DNA of 64,000 nucleotides from Streptomyces sp. LX-29 (GTDB lineage: Bacteria; Actinomycetota; Actinomycetes; Streptomycetales; Streptomycetaceae), in the NCBI RefSeq assembly GCF_029541745.1, contig NZ_CP089746.1, forward strand, positions 2,914,001-2,978,000, read 5' to 3'. Positions 60,170-64,000 of this stretch are shown here, piece after piece. The notes under the pieces were generated by a model. It made no database searches and was not told where the DNA came from. It saw only the letters and a program-made list of their open reading frames with translations. Numbering within the stretch: the stretch's first letter is position 1; every line of letters starts with the position of its first letter. The translations under genes and the position numbers were made by a program.

Positions 60170-60802
60170 TCAACCACTAGCGCCCACGTCGTTGTTGGGA
60201 GCTCCGTCGCCCGTCGTGGGCAGGTCGCCGCGCTCGACGCCGCCGGCCCCGCCGTCTCCGTCCGCACCTCGGGGCTCCTGGGGGAGCACGGAGTCGATCT
60301 CGGCGTCGTCGGCCTGGTGGGCGGCCTCGGCTGCGGCGCGGAGGGTGTCGCGGTCGACCGAGGCGCGGTCGGCGTGGAGCCGGATGGCGCGGTTCTCCTC
60401 GTTCCGTACGTACTCGTGCGCGGTCCCCGAGACGCGGTACTCGCCCTGACCGTCCCGCTCGCAACGGACCTTCTCGCCGTTGGTCGTGGACCCCGCTATG
60501 GCGCAGTCGTCGCTCCCGGTCCGCTTCTCGTCGACGGACAGCTGGATCATCCCACCGCCCTTCGCGGCGACGTAGGCGCTCTGGAAGCCGTGGTCCCCGT
60601 AGACGTTCACCGACTGCTCGGCCACGTCGAAGCCCTTCACCTCGGTCACGTAGACCATGTCGAGCTGGATCTCCAACGCCTTCGCCCGCCGTTGGAGTTC
60701 GGCCCGGTCCGCGCCGCCCTCGTCGCCCGACTCCGTCCCGCAGGCGGTCAGGGCGAGGGGCAGCAGCAGAAGGGGCACCAGTGCCTGGCGTATGTGTCTC
60801 AT
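60170..60802 (-). CDS. Putative lipoprotein
   Basis: 210 residues from ATG 60802. A short signal peptide ends in the lipobox LALTAC, so the mature protein would be lipid-anchored. The body is polar (VYVTEVKGFDVAEQSVNVYG..., RCERDGQGEYRVSG) and the C-terminal tail is acidic and Gly-rich. No family is recognised. It lies between the Cys-rich gene and the P450 gene on the same strand. Confidence 0.72.
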   Translation of the reverse strand: MRHIRQALVPLLLLPLALTACGTESGDEGGADRAELQRRAKALEIQLDMVYVTEVKGFDVAEQSVNVYGDHGFQSAYVAAKGGGMIQLSVDEKRTGSDDCAIAGSTTNGEKVRCERDGQGEYRVSGTAHEYVRNEENRAIRLHADRASVDRDTLRAAAEAAHQADDAEIDSVLPQEPRGADGDGGAGGVERGDLPTTGDGAPNNDVGASG

Positions 60803-60842
60803 GGGGGCATGGTGTCGCATCCATGGGCGGCGCGTGCCTTCA

Positions 60843-62300
60843 TCAGGCTCTCGGGGTCCGCGCCTGTCGTTCTTCCAGGACCATGGGCAGCGGGCCGAGG
60901 CTCAGCGTGATCATCGGGGTGGGCCGGACCCGGGAGCCGCCGGCCGGCCGCAGCCGCCAGCGGGCGGCGACGGTGGCCAGGACGAGCAGGGCCTCCGTCA
61001 TGCCGAAGCGGTCGCCGATGCACCTGCGGGCGCCGCCGCCGAACGGGAAGCCGGCGCCGCGCGGCAGCGAGGCCGCCCGTGCGGGCAGCCAGCGGTCCGG
61101 GTCGAAGCGGTCCGGGTCGGGGAAGGCCACCGGGTCGCGGCCCAGGGCGTAGGGGCTGATCACGAGGGTGGACCCGGCCGGCAGCCGGCGGCCGGCCAGC
61201 TCGACCTCGCGTGTCGTGATCCGGTTCAGCAGCCAGAAGGGCGGGTACTGCCGCAGCACTTCGGTCAGGACCTGCCGGGCGTACTCCAGCTCGGGCAGGT
61301 CGGCGAGGTTCGGCGGGCGGCCGCAGAGCACCTCGTCCACCTCCGCGTGCAGCCGCGCCTCCGCCCCTGGCTCCGCGCCGAGGACGTGGAACGTCCAGGC
61401 CACCAGGTTGGCCGTGGTCTCCACGCCGCCCAGCAGCAGGGTCATCACCTGGTCGTGGACCTCCCGCCGGGACATCCGCCCACCGGTCTCCTCGTCCTCG
61501 GCGCCGATGAGCAGGGACATCAGGTCCTCGCCGTTCCCCTCCCCCGCGTCGGTCGTCCCGTAGCCGGCGATCGTCCGGTCGATGACCTGGCGCAGCCGGG
61601 CGAGCGCCCGGTCGAAGCGGCGGTTGGCGGGCGTGGGCAGCCGGTGCAGCGCGTCGACCGGCAGGATGGTGCGGGTGAAGATGCCGCGGGTGATGACGGG
61701 CAGACAGCGACGCAGCTCGGCGACGGCGTCGTCCTCGATGCGGCCGCGGAACATGGCGCGGACCGTGATCCTGGTGGTGAGTTCGTACAGCGCGGCGCCG
61801 ACGTCGAGGATCCGTCCCGGCCGCCAGTGGCGGAGCACGGCGTCGATCTCCTCGCCCATCACGGCGGCGTAGCCGGGCATCCGGTCGGGTTGGAACGCCT
61901 GCTGGAGCAGTCGACGCTGCCGCTGGTGGTCCTCCCAGGTGGAGGACGCCAGTCCGTTCCCGATGATGGGCCGCACCTTGTCGAAGAGCGGGCCGCCCTT
62001 GTCGTAGGTGCGGGCGTCCCGGAAGACCTCGTGGGCCACTCCGTGCCCGCAGACCACATGGGCCGGGCGGGCGCCGAGGCGGATCTCCACCAGCTCACCG
62101 TGGCGCGCCATCGAGGTCAGGAAGTCCAGCGGTGCCCGGGCCAGCGGGATCGCGTGGCCGAGCAGCGGAAGCGCCCCCGGCGCCGTGCCCGCCCGAGGTC
62201 GCTCCGCCCGCCCCGTCCATTCCGCCCGCCGCGTCCATCCCGTCCCTCCCGTCCACCCCGTCCGACGTGTCCGTCCCGCCCACCCCGTCGGTCCCGTCAT
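60843..62300 (-). CDS. Cytochrome P450 of the terpene operon
   Basis: 485 residues from ATG 62300 (ATGA overlap with the cyclase stop). The I-helix oxygen motif is GGVETTANL, the ExxR motif is EVLR, and the haem loop is FPFGGGARRCIGD with the cysteine ligand. It is of the type that oxidises terpenes, like the CYP170/PtlI group. The N terminus has about 40 Gly/Trp/Thr/Arg-rich residues with TGWTGG-like repeats before the normal PGALPLLGHAIPLAR start. Confidence 0.88.
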   Translation of the reverse strand: MTGPTGWAGRTRRTGWTGGTGWTRRAEWTGRAERPRAGTAPGALPLLGHAIPLARAPLDFLTSMARHGELVEIRLGARPAHVVCGHGVAHEVFRDARTYDKGGPLFDKVRPIIGNGLASSTWEDHQRQRRLLQQAFQPDRMPGYAAVMGEEIDAVLRHWRPGRILDVGAALYELTTRITVRAMFRGRIEDDAVAELRRCLPVITRGIFTRTILPVDALHRLPTPANRRFDRALARLRQVIDRTIAGYGTTDAGEGNGEDLMSLLIGAEDEETGGRMSRREVHDQVMTLLLGGVETTANLVAWTFHVLGAEPGAEARLHAEVDEVLCGRPPNLADLPELEYARQVLTEVLRQYPPFWLLNRITTREVELAGRRLPAGSTLVISPYALGRDPVAFPDPDRFDPDRWLPARAASLPRGAGFPFGGGARRCIGDRFGMTEALLVLATVAARWRLRPAGGSRVRPTPMITLSLGPLPMVLEERQARTPRA

Positions 62301-63373
62301 CGCTGCCGCCCTTCGCTCAGCCTGGCGACCGGCGCGGCCAGGCTGATCCAGCCGGAGGTCGCCCCGTCCCAGACGTATCCGTCACCGAAATACCGCGGCG
62401 TGAGGTACTCGAACTCCTGGCTGCCGCCGATCAGTCGGTCCAGTCCGTCGAGGTAGGTGCGGACGTCGGCGCGTGTCCCCAGCGGTCCGCGGCACACCGC
62501 CTCACGGGCGGCGAGGTACGACCTCTCGTGGTACTCGACCAGCCGGCAGACCCGGTTCACGGTCTGCTGGAGCGTGAGCCCCTCGTGCTGGCACAGCACC
62601 CGCAGGGCGTTGACGGTGTCCTGCCGGCTGTGCTCCGTGCGCCATGAGAGCAGATCGTTGACAAGGATCAACTGCCGAACGCCATGAGCGTGCAGCTCCC
62701 TCAGCGACGGCTCGTCGACGAAGGGCGACATGTCGACACCGATCGCGTACTCGGTGAGCAGCGTCATGAAGTCGAAGCCGAAGCTGTGCGGTCGCCAGGT
62801 CATATAGCTCGCGTAGTCGGGCACCGCGCCCGCCCGGCGGAGGGGGAATTCGCTGGCCGTGCCGTCCAGGAAGGTCCTCAGGGCGGCGCTGAACCGATCG
62901 GCCTGACGTGGGCTGAGCCCCGGACCGATGCGCCGCCACAGATCGCAGGCGGCGCATCCGTACGGGAAGCCCGGGTCCGGCTCCGCGCCGGCGGTGAAGT
63001 CCTCCAGGATGCGGGCGAACTCCTCGCCGAGCCGGCGCTGGCTGGCGCCGAGCGCGGTGGGGTCCATGGCGAGGTCGTCGATGACGGTCACGAACTGGTA
63101 GAAGTCGACGACGTTGAGCGCGTGCGCCTCGTCGGCGGTCGGGACGGTGAGCGATCCGTAGAGTCCGTTCCGCTGCCGCAGGTACTTCAGCAGCTCCTGC
63201 TCGTCGGCGAAGCAGTCCGCCAGGAAGCGGCGCACCCATCCGTTGGACCGGAACTCGATCTGCGCGGCCTTGGGGTGGTACGCGTAGGGCAGCAGCCGTG
63301 GAAGCTCGGGGAGGTAGAACTGCCCCTCCGCGCGTCGCCGGCCGTCGACCGCCGGGGGCCTGGTGCCGGTCAT
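62297..63373 (-). CDS. Class I terpene cyclase (sesquiterpene-type)
   Basis: 358 residues from ATG 63373, with GAGGAG upstream. The Mg2+ motifs are VIDDLAMD (a DDxxxD variant of DDxxD) and NDLLSWRTE (NDxxSxxxE); the C-terminal RY pair is present (LTPRY). It cyclises a prenyl diphosphate, probably farnesyl diphosphate, in the cytoplasm. The product cannot be read from sequence. It is translationally linked to the P450 gene below and a leader ORF above. Confidence 0.85.
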   Translation of the reverse strand: MTGTRPPAVDGRRRAEGQFYLPELPRLLPYAYHPKAAQIEFRSNGWVRRFLADCFADEQELLKYLRQRNGLYGSLTVPTADEAHALNVVDFYQFVTVIDDLAMDPTALGASQRRLGEEFARILEDFTAGAEPDPGFPYGCAACDLWRRIGPGLSPRQADRFSAALRTFLDGTASEFPLRRAGAVPDYASYMTWRPHSFGFDFMTLLTEYAIGVDMSPFVDEPSLRELHAHGVRQLILVNDLLSWRTEHSRQDTVNALRVLCQHEGLTLQQTVNRVCRLVEYHERSYLAAREAVCRGPLGTRADVRTYLDGLDRLIGGSQEFEYLTPRYFGDGYVWDGATSGWISLAAPVARLSEGRQR

Positions 63374-63465
63374 GAGCTCCTCACCCGGACCGGATGCGCC
63401 GGATCCAGTGCCGACGCGGGCGGCTGCTGATGGACGAGTGATGCCTGTAACGCTGCGGTACTCAT
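63370..63465 (-). CDS. 31-codon leader ORF with a TTA codon, overlapping the terpene cyclase
   Basis: ATG 63465 (GGGAAA upstream) opens MSTAALQASLVHQQPPASAL and ends DPAHPVRVRSS; its TGA overlaps the cyclase ATG (ATGA). Leu6 is encoded by TTA (63448-63450), rare in Streptomyces and read by the bldA tRNA. It may make cyclase translation depend on bldA. That it is translated is inference from the overlap and ribosome site. Confidence 0.5.
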   Translation of the reverse strand: MSTAALQASLVHQQPPASALDPAHPVRVRSS

Positions 63466-63733
63466 GGTGTTTCCCGCGGGGGAAGAGGAACGAAGAGGTG
63501 TCGAAGCGCGTGGCGTGCTCCGACCTCACGGAGCTTTCACCCGCGGATACGACCGGAAACCCCGTCCGACCTTGACCTCTACCTCACGGCTCACAAAGCG
63601 AGGCGAAGAGCGGCGCGCCTTGAGAGCCGCACGCCCCTGGCCTGCGCACGTGCCGCACGACCGGCACCGCGACCCGGCACGGACGGCCACGACATACGGC
63701 GCGAGGACGGCGCGGCCGCGGCGCCGCACGAAC

Positions 63734-63825
63734 GCGGCGCCGCACAAACGTGACGCCGCACAAAAGTGACGCCGCACAAAAGTGACGCCGCACAAAAGTG
63801 ACGCCGCACAAAAGTGACGCCGCAC
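63734..63825. repeat. 16-bp tandem repeat array
   Basis: GTGACGCCGCACAAAA occurs four times perfectly from 63750 to 63813, followed by a partial 12-base copy and preceded by a degenerate one. The period is not a multiple of three, so it is not a coding repeat. It lies 270 bp upstream of the terpene leader ORF. Confidence 0.85.
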
Positions 63826-64000
63826 GTGCAGGCTGCCCGTGGGCGAGGGCGCGCTACCCTCCCGCGCCCTCGCTCGCGAACCGGCTGCGCCCGGGCACCG
63901 CTCTCGTGCGGTGCGGGAACGCGCCACCGCGCGGCGTACGGTCGGGCCGCGCTCCGCTGGTCGTACGGGTCAGGGCCCGGGCGGGCGGGCGCCCGACCGC
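63826..64000. other. No gene seen at right edge
   Basis: 175 bp of GC-rich sequence with no supported coding frame or clear signal. A gene may begin beyond the window. Confidence 0.4.

Noticed and set aside
63734..63825. CRISPR array
   Set aside because: Repeats are directly adjacent with no unique spacers and no cas genes are present; it is a simple tandem repeat.

Overview
The window is high-G+C actinomycete chromosome and reads as Streptomyces. Supporting signs are GTG/TTG starts, probable leaderless promoters, an hrdD-type sigma factor with a SigR promoter, a desferrioxamine (des) locus with a DmdR/IdeR iron box, DasR-like chitinase operators, and an integrated pSAM2-type element.

Layout. 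1-17.4 kb is conserved core: galU (cut by the window edge), 5-formyl-THF cyclo-ligase, a penicillin-acylase-family hydrolase, a K+/H+ antiporter, an MFS exporter, an FmdB-type zinc ribbon behind a CIRCE operator, MTA phosphorylase, a SAF protein, mscL, a truncated acetyl-CoA-synthetase-like gene, ltrA, a P1 peptidase, an EF-hand protein, a Rid protein and hrdD. 17.4-26.3 kb holds regulator/effector pairs: a MarR regulator divergent from an extradiol dioxygenase, TetR followed by a DHA2 exporter, a TetR with a large palindromic operator, and an M6 protease. 26.3-34 kb is the desferrioxamine locus desE-desF-desA-desB-desCD, in which the acyltransferase and the NIS synthetase are one polypeptide. 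A small zinc-ribbon gene and a secreted GH18 chitinase follow.

37.08-48.62 kb is an actinomycete integrative and conjugative element (AICE). It sits in a tRNA-Arg(CCT) gene and is bounded by perfect 47-bp direct repeats. It encodes rep-xis-int, small spread proteins, an FtsK-like translocase, a KorSA-like GntR repressor, a Pif-like Nudix protein and a few unknown cargo genes of lower G+C. An 897-bp IS5-like element, flanked by CTAG duplications, interrupts its DUF2637 gene.

48.7-64 kb is accessory. It contains an unknown two-gene operon; a LuxC-like reductase next to an unusual aminotransferase-LuxE-like ligase fusion, together predicted to turn a carboxylic acid into a primary amine; a five-gene ECF sigma/zinc-anti-sigma/ABC transporter operon with 4-bp overlaps; small Cys-rich and lipoprotein genes; and a terpene cyclase-P450 operon preceded by a TTA-containing 31-codon leader ORF. 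Several intergenic regions carry short tandem-repeat arrays.

All calls come from reading the sequence. No database search was run, so family names are recognition and substrates are inference.
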